Shown: in pieces, positions 8,572 to 17,417 of the stretch
Position numbering within the stretch: the stretch's first letter is position 1
How the letters are laid out: each line of letters starts with the position of its first letter
From: Armatimonadota bacterium
Lineage (GTDB): Bacteria; Armatimonadota; UBA5829
Reading direction: 5' to 3'
DNA: 41,860 nt
Assembly: GCA_029907315.1 (NCBI GenBank)
Contig: JARYME010000016.1
Location: 1 to 41,860, forward strand
The notes under the pieces: model-generated
Database searches by the model: none
Told to the model about the DNA's origin: nothing
Seen by the model: only the letters and a program-made list of their open reading frames with translations
Position numbers and translations under genes: made by a program

Positions 8572-8622
8572 GAAAAGGTCTGGCGAGCGAGATCTTCCAA
8601 GCGGACCGTGGTGAATTGAATA

Positions 8623-10875
8623 ATGGCTATTGTAGAACCGCTGCCGGAGAGCGTCCTGGCGGAGCTCAGAAGGCTCGAGGGAACAGACCGAGAACCTGAA
8701 CTGGCTGTGCACAGCGACATCGATGGCGGTGGTAGATTCGGCGAAAGGTGGCTGGTTGCCACCAAAGAACGGGCTTACGTATTCCTGCCTGAAGGCGACA
8801 AGGCTCATCTCCTCCACTGCATCCCTCTCAAGGATATATCCGAAGTCAATACCGAGTTTCTCGTCGGTAGCGGTGTACTTGAGGTCGGGGTCGACGGTAA
8901 GGTAATAGACCTCATCCACTACACCCACACTCTGGCGGCTCGCTTCAACAAAGTTGCCAAGGCTCTGGAGTTGCTGGTTCAGGACGAGCACGTGCCGGAT
9001 ATGGAGCCCGAAGAAGACAGGCGCTGTGAGGTGTGCGGCCGGTTGCTTCCTGAGGGCAGCAAGGTTTGTCCGGCGTGTCTCAACAAAGCCAAAGTCCTCA
9101 AGAGACTACTGAGTCTTACCAAGCCGTATTGGGGTCGATTGCTGCTTGTTGAGGTCCTGATGCTCCTTACGACGGCGATCGGGCTTACGATTCCTTATCT
9201 TAACAAACCGTTCTGGGACAACCTGTTTGGTCGGCCGGTCAATCTGCCGTTCGTGCTGCATCTGACGGGCAGATCGCCGCGAGTGAACATACTCGTAACT
9301 ATAGTTCTTGCTTATGTGTGTATTTGGCTTACATCGTGGATTTGTGCCATCATTCTGGGTCGCCATACCGCCTGGCTCGCAAGCCGCTTGACCTTGGATG
9401 TGCGCGTGCAGCTTTACCAACAGCTGCAGCGGTTGAGCCTGAGCTATTTTGACAAGCGCCAGATCGGCTCTATAATGGCTCGAGTAACCCAGGACACCAG
9501 CGCCCTCAATAGCTTCATGAACAACATCTTGACCTCTTATGTGAGCGGTGCGCTGCTGTTGATAGGCACTTGTGTGATGATGTTCAAGATGTCTTGGCAG
9601 CTTGCTTTGTGGGTGCTGGTGCCTAGTCCTATCGTGGCATTTGTCTCAGGTCTGTACTTCAGGAAGATGATGCGGCGCTACCATAAGTATTGGCACATGG
9701 TATCTCGGGTAGCTGCCGTCTTGCATGATTCGCTGGCAGGCATACGCGTCATTAAAGCCTTTGCCCAGGAAGCTCAGGAAATAGCTCGCTTCACGGAGCG
9801 CACTAGCGCCGCATACAACGCCGAGGTGCAGCTCGCTACTGCAGCCAGCACATTCTGGCCCACCATTGGTCTATTGACGAACTTCAGCACGGCGCTCGTG
9901 TGGCTGGTTGGTGGATACGGCGTAATTATGCACAACCAGAGCCCGGGCACGCTTATGGCGTTTCTGGGCTACATCGGCATGTTCTACGCCCATCTGCAAG
10001 TGATCTGCCGCAGCGGAGACTTTATGTCTTCCAGCCTCACTGCAACTGAGCGCATCTTCGAGGTTCTTGATCAAGAAGTCGAGATTGCCGATGCTCCAGA
10101 TGCCGTCAGTATGCCGGAGATAAAGGGTGAGGTTGAGTTTCGGCACGTGCATTTCGGTTACGAGCCAATCAACCCTGTACTCAAAGACATCAACTTGCAC
10201 GTCAAGCCCGGCGAAATGATCGGACTTGTCGGCCACAGCGGCGCCGGCAAGACCACAATGATCAACCTCATCTGTCGATTCTACGACGTCACCGACGGGC
10301 AGATACTGATTGACGGCGTCGATGTTCGAAAGATCAAGCTCAAGGATCTGAGGCGGCAGATCGGGGTGGTTCTTCAGGAGCCGTTCTTGTTCAACGGCAC
10401 CATCGCTGAGAACATAGCTTACGCGAAAAAAGACGCCAGCCGCGAAGAAATAATTCGAGCCGCGAAGGCTGCCAACGCGCACGAGTTCATAATGCGTCTC
10501 CCTGACGGCTACGATTCCATGGTTGGTGAGCGGGGAGGACGCTTGTCTGGCGGTGAGAGACAAAGGATATCTATAGCACGCGCGATACTGTGCAATCCTA
10601 GAATACTGATTCTCGATGAGGCGACCTCGAGCGTAGACACGCAGGCGGAAAGTCAGATTCAGCAGGCGCTCTCGCGGTTGGTGAAGAACCGCACCACGTT
10701 CGCGATCGCGCACAGACTGTCTACGCTGCGCCAGGCAGACAGGCTTGTTGTGCTCGAAGAAGGCCGCATCGTGGAGATGGGTACACACGACGAACTTATG
10801 GAGCGCCACGGCGTTTATCGCAGGTTGGTGGAGATTCAGCAGGAGCTGTCCAAGATAAAGGCGGTGGACGGTTAA
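8623..10875 (+). CDS. ABC exporter with zinc-ribbon N-terminal extension
   Basis: A 750-residue half-transporter with membrane domain and ATPase in one chain. Residues 1-125 are an unusual soluble domain (ERAYVFLPEGDKAHLLHCIPL). A CxxC...CxxC zinc ribbon follows (C135, C138, C149, C152), then a six-helix type IV exporter membrane domain (about 165-470). The ATPase has Walker A GHSGAGKTT (537-545), signature LSGGERQR (641-648), Walker B LILDEATSS, and H-loop AIAHRLST. It probably acts as a homodimeric exporter. The adjacent DUF1854 gene starts one base after the stop. This ABC/DUF1854 pair recurs in bacteria, and in some proteobacteria is annotated as cyanophycin-associated, but no cphA or cphB is present here. 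Substrate unknown. No clear Shine-Dalgarno precedes the ATG. Confidence 0.92.
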   Translation: MAIVEPLPESVLAELRRLEGTDREPELAVHSDIDGGGRFGERWLVATKERAYVFLPEGDKAHLLHCIPLKDISEVNTEFLVGSGVLEVGVDGKVIDLIHYTHTLAARFNKVAKALELLVQDEHVPDMEPEEDRRCEVCGRLLPEGSKVCPACLNKAKVLKRLLSLTKPYWGRLLLVEVLMLLTTAIGLTIPYLNKPFWDNLFGRPVNLPFVLHLTGRSPRVNILVTIVLAYVCIWLTSWICAIILGRHTAWLASRLTLDVRVQLYQQLQRLSLSYFDKRQIGSIMARVTQDTSALNSFMNNILTSYVSGALLLIGTCVMMFKMSWQLALWVLVPSPIVAFVSGLYFRKMMRRYHKYWHMVSRVAAVLHDSLAGIRVIKAFAQEAQEIARFTERTSAAYNAEVQLATAASTFWPTIGLLTNFSTALVWLVGGYGVIMHNQSPGTLMAFLGYIGMFYAHLQVICRSGDFMSSSLTATERIFEVLDQEVEIADAPDAVSMPEIKGEVEFRHVHFGYEPINPVLKDINLHVKPGEMIGLVGHSGAGKTTMINLICRFYDVTDGQILIDGVDVRKIKLKDLRRQIGVVLQEPFLFNGTIAENIAYAKKDASREEIIRAAKAANAHEFIMRLPDGYDSMVGERGGRLSGGERQRISIARAILCNPRILILDEATSSVDTQAESQIQQALSRLVKNRTTFAIAHRLSTLRQADRLVVLEEGRIVEMGTHDELMERHGVYRRLVEIQQELSKIKAVDG

Positions 10876-10876
10876 G

Positions 10877-11410
10877 ATGCCTGACTGGACGCTGGACTAC
10901 AAGGAAGAGACGGAAGACTCCGGCGAACTGAAGTATCTTGATCCGAAAAAGCTTCGATTCGCAAAGCGCGGCGATGCTTTGATGCTGACAATTGAGAATG
11001 ACAGGACCTACCTGAAGGTTAGGCCCGTGCGCGCTTTCCCGCTTACCGATTTGGACAATTTCATCGGCCTGATGGATGCGGTAACAGGCCGCGAGATAGG
11101 TATGATCCGCAGCTTGCGCGACCTGGATGGTCCGACACGCCAGCTGCTCGAAGCGGAACTCGACAAGCGCTATTTCATCCCGAAGATAACGAAAATCCAC
11201 GAGGCGAAAAAGGAGTTCGGTAGCATCTATTGGGATGTCGAGACGGACCGCGGAAGACGCAAGTTCATTATGCGCAACATACGTGAGAGCATCCACGAAA
11301 TCGAACCAGGGCGCTACCTGCTCATAGACATCGATGGCAACCGATTCGAGATCCCGCAGATCGCCAACTTGAGCTCACGAAGTCAGGCGATTTGGGAGAA
11401 AGTGGTATAG
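10877..11410 (+). CDS. DUF1854 family protein
   Basis: A 177-residue soluble protein with no signal or membrane segment. It matches the DUF1854 pattern I remember: a charged N-terminus, VRPVRAFPLTDLDNFIGL, the ELDKRYFIPKITKI stretch, WDVETDRGRRKFIMRN, and RYLLIDIDGNRFEIPQ near the end. It starts one base after the ABC exporter's stop, so the two are translationally linked. DUF1854 proteins occur almost always beside this kind of ABC transporter and probably serve as its cytosolic partner; the biochemical role is unknown. Confidence 0.88.
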   Translation: MPDWTLDYKEETEDSGELKYLDPKKLRFAKRGDALMLTIENDRTYLKVRPVRAFPLTDLDNFIGLMDAVTGREIGMIRSLRDLDGPTRQLLEAELDKRYFIPKITKIHEAKKEFGSIYWDVETDRGRRKFIMRNIRESIHEIEPGRYLLIDIDGNRFEIPQIANLSSRSQAIWEKVV

Positions 11411-11456
11411 TTTTTTTCGCCTCAGCGGTATTCTCTGCGCCGGACCATCTTGCCCC

Positions 11457-12788
11457 TTAGTGAGCTGCCACGGTGAAAGAGCCTTCAACGATTTTTGTTT
11501 CACCGCCGATAGTTACCTCGGCTTTTACTGGCACCTTGCCCAGTTCACCGATAGGCGGTTTGGCTTTGAACGTAGCGAATGCTGTGGAGCCTCTGGGGTT
11601 CGCAATGAACTCCCTGGTGTCGGCATTCTTTACAAGCTCCCAACCGACCGGCAAGATTATCTTCGCTCTACCGCGTGCTGCCTTGCGAGTGTTATTCCTA
11701 ACGGCAACTTGGATCGTCACACTGGTTGTGTCTGCCGGCACTTCGGAGGGAAGATTCAGCTCTATCTCAAACGGTTCTACGACATCGAAGCTGACCAGCG
11801 CTCCGCCCAGTCTTGCATCTTCCGATCTCACCTCGGCGCCCAGCGCCCAACTTCCGACAGGCATATCGGAAGGTATAATCGTGCTGGTGTCGTGAGCGTA
11901 ATGCTTCTTAGGTGGCAGCCCCTCCAGTCTGATGCGCTCGCTGTTTAAATATGCGCCTGCCTTTCCCTCGCCCGCAATTACGAAGCTCCTGACATCCAGA
12001 GTTTCGGTGCCTGTATTCGTCATGTGGAAGCGTCCTACAAGGGTGTCGCCGCGAGCAACGGATGTCTCCTTCAGATCGAAGCCCAGTACGAGGGGCTTGA
12101 GGGATGCAAACTTCTTGACCACCAAAACGCAGTGTGCAACATCACCCAGTAAGCTGGTGGGCACCCAAGCAGTTTCGTCCGGCGATGTCTTTACATTGAT
12201 TTGAAACCCCACTTTTGAGTCCGGCGACGGTTTGAAGTTTCGGACCAGCATAAAGGGCACCCGCATCTCGATGACGTACTGTCCCTCCAGTTGTCCGCTC
12301 TTGACTTCCACCAAAGAAGCCTCGCTTTCGCTGACTGGTGTCGGTGTGGGTGTCTTGACGTTTCGAGACTCATAGCGCGAGATGGCCGTGACCAGGTTCC
12401 CGTCGGCGCCACGGGTGATTTTGAACTCGAGGTTGTCATCCCCGTGGAACCAACCGTCGTCGTTCGCGTCTAGTGCGCACAGGAGGTCAAAGGGCTTGTT
12501 GGATTTGGCGCCGACGTAGAGATTTTTCCAATCCCAGTCGGCGTAGGTGGTCATTTGCCAGTCTCCTGACGTAAACGTGTAGAATGTATCCCACTCGCCG
12601 TCCTCTATCTTACCGTCCACGCAGACAGTGCGTTTGAATATCTGAGTGTCGGGATTTATGACTGGCTGCGACGTAACTGCGGCCGTCTGCATAACGGGAG
12701 CAACTGCCGCGGGCTCATCTGCGCCCGCGAATGCGCCTATGCAGAGTATGATTCCGACTGCCGTTATCCACGCTGTGTTCCTTTTCAT
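11457..12788 (-). CDS. Secreted CBM9-like protein with C-terminal Ig-like region
   Basis: The 443-residue product has a signal peptide (MKRNTAWITAVGIILCIGAFAGADE). Next comes a domain of about residues 45-215 resembling the family 9 carbohydrate-binding/DOMON-like fold found in secreted proteins: VDGKIEDGEWDTFYTF, WKNLYVGAKSNKP, ANDDGWFHGDDNLEFKI. The remainder is beta-rich and looks like two immunoglobulin or NEW3-like domains (GFDLKETSVARGDTLVGRFH; EIELNLPSEVPADTTSVTIQ). No catalytic domain is visible. It probably binds polysaccharide at the surface. It is transcribed alone, convergent with the DUF1854 gene, from its own promoter. Confidence 0.78.
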   Translation of the reverse strand: MKRNTAWITAVGIILCIGAFAGADEPAAVAPVMQTAAVTSQPVINPDTQIFKRTVCVDGKIEDGEWDTFYTFTSGDWQMTTYADWDWKNLYVGAKSNKPFDLLCALDANDDGWFHGDDNLEFKITRGADGNLVTAISRYESRNVKTPTPTPVSESEASLVEVKSGQLEGQYVIEMRVPFMLVRNFKPSPDSKVGFQINVKTSPDETAWVPTSLLGDVAHCVLVVKKFASLKPLVLGFDLKETSVARGDTLVGRFHMTNTGTETLDVRSFVIAGEGKAGAYLNSERIRLEGLPPKKHYAHDTSTIIPSDMPVGSWALGAEVRSEDARLGGALVSFDVVEPFEIELNLPSEVPADTTSVTIQVAVRNNTRKAARGRAKIILPVGWELVKNADTREFIANPRGSTAFATFKAKPPIGELGKVPVKAEVTIGGETKIVEGSFTVAAH

Positions 12789-12873
12789 CTGCGTCCTCCC
12801 TCTCTTCCGTTGCGGCGAGTTGTGCGCACCTTTCGCGCACTGCGGACAAACCGATTTGGGTCGAAGCGATTAT

Positions 12874-12902
12874 ACTATATTGCGGACCATGCCGTGCGTC
12901 AA
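12874..12902 (-). promoter_or_regulatory. Promoter of the CBM9-like gene
   Basis: On the minus strand TTGACG, 17 bases, TATAGT. The predicted leader of about 75 nt contains a hairpin GTGCGC-GAAAGGT-GCGCAC and a GGGAGGA Shine-Dalgarno before the ATG. Confidence 0.6.
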
Positions 12903-12970
12903 ATAGCCTACTTGCCTTTATTAGGCGGCGCCAGTTTTCGGTCGATTATGGCACTTGGGTTTTAGAAGAG

Positions 12971-13978
12971 TTGGCGAAGCCGCGGGTCTCAGTTCTAATG
13001 CCGGTATACAATTCAGCTTCGACTGTTGAGGCTGCAGTGCTGAGCATGCTGCGCCAAACTATGCCGGATTTCGAGCTGGTTGTCGTGGACGACGGTTCGA
13101 CGGATGAAACCCCCGAGATCCTGCGCAAACTGTCGAGGCTGGACGCTCGAATCATAGTTCGACGCACCGCACACTTGGGGCTTGTGTCAGCTTTGAACAC
13201 AGGGCTTGAGTATTGCAGCGGGGAACTGGTCGCGCGAATGGATGCCGACGATATCAGCCACCGCTTCCGATTGGCTGAGCAGGTCGAGTTTCTGGATACC
13301 CATCCCGAAATCAGCGTGTGTGGAAGTCTGGTGCGCATTTTCCCAAGGAAGAACCTTTTGGGTGGGATGATCAGGTATGAACAGTGGCTGAATTCGCTTG
13401 TCAATCCTGAGGAGATAGCCCGTGATATATTTGTGGAAAGTCCAGTTGTGCATCCCAGTGTAATGCTGCGCCGCAGCGAGTTGGTGGAGCTGGGCGGTTA
13501 CCGCGATGCTCACTGGGTTGAGGACTATGATCTGTGGTTGCGCTTTCACCTGTCTGGTAAGCGAATCGCGAAGGTCCCCCGAACCCTGCTTTTCTGGCGA
13601 CACACTGCCGATAGGGTGACTATGACCGACCCCCGCTGTTCGGTTGAAGCTTTTCTGCGCGCCAAAGCGCACTATCTGGGTATCATGCTCCGCAGCATCG
13701 GCAGGCCGGTTGTGCTTTGGGGAGCCGGACAAACTGGCAGGCGCCTGCTGAAGCACCTGATGCGCGAGGGAGTCGCCCCGGAGGCTGTGGTGGACATCGA
13801 TCCGAAGAAAATAGGCGGCAGGCTCCGGGGGGTACCTGTGGTTGCTCCGGATTGGCTTGTCGGCAAGTTCGTATTCGTGGTTGCGGCCGTGAGTTCGCTT
13901 GGTGCTCGCGAGCTCATAAGGGAGAGGCTACGGGAAATGGGGTTTGCCGAAAGCAGGGATTTCCTTTGCGCGGCGTGA
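12971..13978 (+). CDS. Family 2 glycosyltransferase with C-terminal Rossmann domain
   Basis: Residues 1-230 are a GT-A family 2 glycosyltransferase: VSVLMPVYNSASTVEAAV at the N-terminus, VVVDDGSTDETPEIL for the nucleotide-sugar site, MDADD as the metal-binding DXD, and EDYDLWLR as the acceptor/catalytic-base region. The last 95 residues form a separate Rossmann-like unit (VVLWGAGQTGRRLLKHL, then VVDIDPKKIGGRLRGVPV). It resembles the N-terminal sugar-binding domain of PglD-type acyltransferases or CoA-binding domains. The start is TTG 12971; no ATG fits, and the Shine-Dalgarno match is poor. The protein has no membrane helix. It likely adds a sugar during surface polysaccharide synthesis; donor and acceptor are unknown. 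Confidence 0.87.
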   Translation: MAKPRVSVLMPVYNSASTVEAAVLSMLRQTMPDFELVVVDDGSTDETPEILRKLSRLDARIIVRRTAHLGLVSALNTGLEYCSGELVARMDADDISHRFRLAEQVEFLDTHPEISVCGSLVRIFPRKNLLGGMIRYEQWLNSLVNPEEIARDIFVESPVVHPSVMLRRSELVELGGYRDAHWVEDYDLWLRFHLSGKRIAKVPRTLLFWRHTADRVTMTDPRCSVEAFLRAKAHYLGIMLRSIGRPVVLWGAGQTGRRLLKHLMREGVAPEAVVDIDPKKIGGRLRGVPVVAPDWLVGKFVFVVAAVSSLGARELIRERLREMGFAESRDFLCAA

Positions 13979-14158
13979 AATCGGATTCCCGGCGATTTGA
14001 CGCGCATACGCTGTGAACTGTATTGTATTGTTACCGAAGCAGGTTTTGCTCCGTCATCTCTTAAAAAGGCAGAGGAGATAATCGCCAGGCTCGTGTGTTC
14101 AGTCGTAAATCAAGAATCAGTTCGCACCTCGTTTTCTACCGCGCAGGTGGTATCGTAC

Positions 14159-15094
14159 TTGAAGCCCATTACAGCAGCCGTCCAGGCAGTGGCGTTTGTG
14201 CTGTTGGTGCTTCATTCAGCACCGGCATTCGCACAGGAAGGATCCCAGCCGACGCAGACCCCTCCGCAGGCTGCATCTGCTCCCGAATCTTCCGATAAAG
14301 CGGATGTGAAGCGTGCGGGGTCTCCGGCTCAGAAACCTTCTGTCGGTGCGGCGAAGCCAATGCCGAAGGGTGCGTCTGCGGCGAAGCCTGGTCAGAGGCG
14401 CGGCGGCAGTTCGGACACCACTGAGTTCGAGCTGAGCGCGTTTACTTCAGAGATATCGGATCATTTTACGGGCCGCATAAACATCCTGCGGGACAACCGG
14501 TTTCGAAGAACCTGGCTGAGAACAGGGTACACGTTGGGTCGAAGCCGAACCTACAGCAAGACAAAGGTCAACGAGACCGACCTGAGCACCTTTACTGCCG
14601 ATCTGGGCTTTAGGTTGTCACAAAACGGAAGCTATCGGTTTGTCAGGCTTGCCGCAAACTACCGCACTCGTGAACCCAATCTGCGGGATTACCCGAAGAA
14701 GGCCGGCTACAGCATGTTGGCTGTGGGCGTAGGAAGAACGCTGTTTTCGGTGTTGGAGTCCGAAATATCACTGGCAAGCGTTGCGAAGGTCAACAGAGAG
14801 GGTGTAACTGAGAAGTCGGTGGTACCGGTGTACAACTTTGGACTGAAAATACCTCTGTCTGCCGATGCTGCTCTCGACGGCGACCTTCGCTTCATAGAGC
14901 CGTTTACGGACAATCCGCTTGCGGATATTCGCCTGAACCTGACGTACAAACTGACACCAACTCTTAGTCTGAGGTTGAGCTATCTAGCCAACAACATGCT
15001 GAACAACTTGCTGATACCGATCACCTCTCGTCCCGAAACTGATTGGGACAAGTCGTTCAGGATCTCGTTGGTTTTCAGCAAGTCTGGTAAGTAG
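14159..15094 (+). CDS. DUF481-like outer-membrane beta-barrel protein
   Basis: I place the start at TTG 14159, eight bases after AGGTGG. This gives a clean signal peptide (MKPITAAVQAVAFVLLVLHS, cleavage after APAFA) and a 311-residue protein; the track's TTG at 13997 adds an unlikely 54 residues. A Pro/Ala/Lys-rich linker (about 25-80) precedes a beta-rich domain with alternating strands such as FRRTWLRTGYTLGRSR, FVRLAANYRTR and LNLTYKLTPTLSLRLSYLAN. It ends in KSFRISLVFSKSGK rather than a terminal aromatic. The pattern resembles DUF481/YdiY-type outer-membrane proteins. If correct, the host has an outer membrane. Function unknown. Confidence 0.68.
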   Translation: MKPITAAVQAVAFVLLVLHSAPAFAQEGSQPTQTPPQAASAPESSDKADVKRAGSPAQKPSVGAAKPMPKGASAAKPGQRRGGSSDTTEFELSAFTSEISDHFTGRINILRDNRFRRTWLRTGYTLGRSRTYSKTKVNETDLSTFTADLGFRLSQNGSYRFVRLAANYRTREPNLRDYPKKAGYSMLAVGVGRTLFSVLESEISLASVAKVNREGVTEKSVVPVYNFGLKIPLSADAALDGDLRFIEPFTDNPLADIRLNLTYKLTPTLSLRLSYLANNMLNNLLIPITSRPETDWDKSFRISLVFSKSGK

Positions 15095-15133
15095 CAAATA
15101 GCCGCCGCTACAAGTCGTGTCCTGCTTTGGAGG

Positions 15134-16981
15134 CTATTCACCGACGTCGATACCTTCCGCCAAGCGCATAAGGTCGCGCTCTGGTTCCGTTTCTGAGGGC
15201 CCGCATTTCGGGCACGTAAGCATTCTTGCCCACCGGACTGCGCATATCGCGCTTACGATCACGGCAAGCGACATAATAGCGAGCGCCAACGCGATCTTAA
15301 CGACGTCGCCGACAATGTCCTTGTGTGGTCCCATCCACAGCTTCCACGTAAACTGAACGCCGCAGGTCATAATCGTGGTCGCCATATAGACGAATGGGAC
15401 GAATGTTGTGAGCGCATATATGCGTTTCGACGACCGATACATGATATACGTGGTGCCGATTGCAAGGGCGATAACCGACAGCAGTCCGTTTGCCAACCCG
15501 AGCATAGGCCAAAGCGTGGCGATGGTGCCGCCTCTCAGCAGATAGTACCACGAGCCCGTCACTAGGAAGCTGGTGAGAATAACTCCCGGCAGCCACGTGC
15601 CGCTTTCGAAACGCTTGTAAACGGGGCTAAGGATCTCCTGGAGTATAAACCGCGCAACTCTGGTGCCGGTGTCTATGGTGGTCAGGATGAAGAGCGCCTC
15701 AAACATTATCGCGAAATGATACCAGTAGCTCACCATCCCCTTCATTCCCGGCAGACCCCTGAAGACGCTTGCCATTCCTACAGCCAGCGTAACGGCGCCG
15801 CCCGTGCGACCGACAAGTGTATTCTCTCCTACTTCTCGCGCCAGCTTTGAGAGGTCTGCCGCGACGGCTGCGGATACATGAAACCGTGTCGGATCTGCAT
15901 TGATGCCGAAGTAGTGATCCTGATTCAGAATGCATGCGGCAATCAAGGCTAGCAGGCCCACAAGCCCTTCGACCAGCATGGCACCATAGCCGATAGGGAG
16001 CATATCGCGCTCGTCGGATATCATCTTGGGTGTTGTTCCCGAACCTATGAGAGTATGGAAACCCGATATGGCGCCGCAGGCGATTGTGAGGCAGACGTAG
16101 GGCCAAACGGGTCCGGGTATCACGGGTCCGCCGCGGAGATATTGTGTGGTTGCAGTCATGCTTAACTTGGGATGCACCAGGACAACGCCCACAGCCAGCA
16201 GCGCCACCGTCCCCAGTTTCATATACGTCGACAAGTAATCCCGAGGACAGAGCAGCATCCACACCGGCAAAACAGCGGCTATGAAACCGTAGGTTGCTAG
16301 GGCGATTTGAAGGGCCGAAGGCGACAGCCTAAACCAGTCTGCAATCCTGCTTTGCGATACCGGATGTCCTGCCAAAACACCGATGATCAGCAGCGCTACC
16401 CCGATTGCCGATGCTTCAGCGACTTTTCCGGGCCTTATCTTGTACATCCACTGTCCCATCAGAAACGCTATCGGGATCGTACATGCAATCGTGAACACAC
16501 CCCAGGAGCTCTCCGACAGTGCGTTCACTATCACCGCAGCCAAGCCTGCAAGAGCAACTATGAGAACGAAGATCACTGCGAACGTAGTGCACCAGCCGGC
16601 CGTTCGACCCAGGAATCGTTCCGCGATACGCGATATGGAATGACCTTTGTGGCGCACGGATGCGTGCAAAATGATGAAGTCCTGCACTGCGCCGGCGAAA
16701 ACCGATCCTATCAGGATCCACAGCGCCCCAGGCAAGTAGCCGTATTGCGCTGCCAGTACCGGGCCCACCAGCGGTCCCGCGCCGGCAATGGCTGCGAAGT
16801 GGTGGCCGAAGAGAACCCACTTGTTGGTCGGGTGATAATCCTTTCCGTCTCTGAATTGGTGAGCCGGGGTCGGCCGTTGAGCCTCGATCACTGCCACTTT
16901 GGCTGCCAAGAACGCCCCATAGTAGCGGTAACCTAGGGCAAGCACACAAATACCGATAACCAAGAGAGTGAGAGAGTTCAT
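15134..16981 (-). CDS. cstA: Carbon starvation protein CstA (peptide/pyruvate transporter family)
   Basis: CstA-family proteins are multi-helix inner-membrane carriers linked to peptide and pyruvate uptake under carbon limitation. The product shows the N-terminal CstA domain (ALGYRYYGAFLAAKV, DGKDYHPTNKWVLFGHHFAAIAGAGPLVGP, GSVFAGAVQDF) and many hydrophobic helices, with ISGFHTLIGSGTTPKM in the middle. I prefer ATG 16981 (615 residues) because AGGA lies upstream and the segment MNSLTLLVIGICVLALG is the expected first helix; the track start adds 26 poorly conserved residues. The short hydrophilic tail includes CPKCG, only half of a zinc ribbon. It is monocistronic, convergent with the beta-barrel gene. 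No promoter was convincing. Confidence 0.95.
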   Translation of the reverse strand: MNSLTLLVIGICVLALGYRYYGAFLAAKVAVIEAQRPTPAHQFRDGKDYHPTNKWVLFGHHFAAIAGAGPLVGPVLAAQYGYLPGALWILIGSVFAGAVQDFIILHASVRHKGHSISRIAERFLGRTAGWCTTFAVIFVLIVALAGLAAVIVNALSESSWGVFTIACTIPIAFLMGQWMYKIRPGKVAEASAIGVALLIIGVLAGHPVSQSRIADWFRLSPSALQIALATYGFIAAVLPVWMLLCPRDYLSTYMKLGTVALLAVGVVLVHPKLSMTATTQYLRGGPVIPGPVWPYVCLTIACGAISGFHTLIGSGTTPKMISDERDMLPIGYGAMLVEGLVGLLALIAACILNQDHYFGINADPTRFHVSAAVAADLSKLAREVGENTLVGRTGGAVTLAVGMASVFRGLPGMKGMVSYWYHFAIMFEALFILTTIDTGTRVARFILQEILSPVYKRFESGTWLPGVILTSFLVTGSWYYLLRGGTIATLWPMLGLANGLLSVIALAIGTTYIMYRSSKRIYALTTFVPFVYMATTIMTCGVQFTWKLWMGPHKDIVGDVVKIALALAIMSLAVIVSAICAVRWARMLTCPKCGPSETEPERDLMRLAEGIDVGE

Positions 16982-17417
16982 AAGCGATCCTGCACCCAAA
17001 TGGAATGTGAGACATTGCGTGGACAGAGGGACTTCCGCGCTTAGAACCTGCGGATGCAAGTCCGGGGGCTTGCTCGCTACCGCGGAACTTGCACCTACCG
17101 TACTGTGTTCTTACGCCAAAACTCCGCCAAAACCTTCTTTTGTACTCGGTTCCGAATAGTGTTCGTTGTGTGTCAATCGGCGCTCGGTGCCGATAATACT
17201 ACTGTCTTTGGGGGATCGGTGCGGCTTAGGGGTGCACGTGCGAAGAGTCCGTCTGGGCTTGCGTGCTCAAACTTTGAAATGAGAGAAGCCTGGATTAAGC
17301 CCGGGAGCTGCCTTGATGACCGCAAAGGAACATGTATTCATTATGCGGATTGTGATTGACACGGTACGTACACCAGGGTATACTTACTGTGACGATTGAC
17401 AGTCGAGGTGCACACAG
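16982..17417. other. Divergent intergenic region, cstA and pseudopilin
   Basis: This 436-bp stretch lies between the divergent cstA and pseudopilin genes. A strong promoter for the pilin is near its right end. Otherwise I see only a 6-bp hairpin ATCGGC-GCTCGGT-GCCGAT (17176-17194) without a U-tract. The 101-codon plus-strand ORF at 17054 shows no recognisable domain and is cysteine- and arginine-rich without a good ribosome site, so I do not call it. Confidence 0.5.
17356..17384 (+). promoter_or_regulatory. Strong promoter of the pseudopilin gene
   Basis: TTGACA, 17 bases, TATACT: near consensus. The predicted leader is about 27 nt and includes GAGGTG seven bases before the ATG. Confidence 0.8.

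Noticed and set aside
8389-8622. M-box magnesium riboswitch upstream of the MgtE-like gene
   Set aside because: I looked for the conserved M-box segments on the minus strand and saw none; the promoter sits only about 20 bases from the start codon.
9871-10809. 312-codon minus-strand ORF
   Set aside because: Antisense to the membrane/ATPase junction of the ABC exporter; no family features.
15699-16262. 187-codon minus-strand ORF
   Set aside because: Alternative frame within cstA, Arg/His-rich as expected for a shadow in GC-rich DNA.
17280-17345. Possible c-di-GMP (GEMM) riboswitch because of a GCAAAG segment
   Set aside because: The flanking conserved GEMM segments and tetraloop receptor are missing, and it lies upstream of the pilin promoter.
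17054-17359. 101-codon plus-strand ORF in the cstA-pilin gap
   Set aside because: No ribosome site, no domain, unusual Cys/Arg content, and it lies upstream of the pilin promoter.
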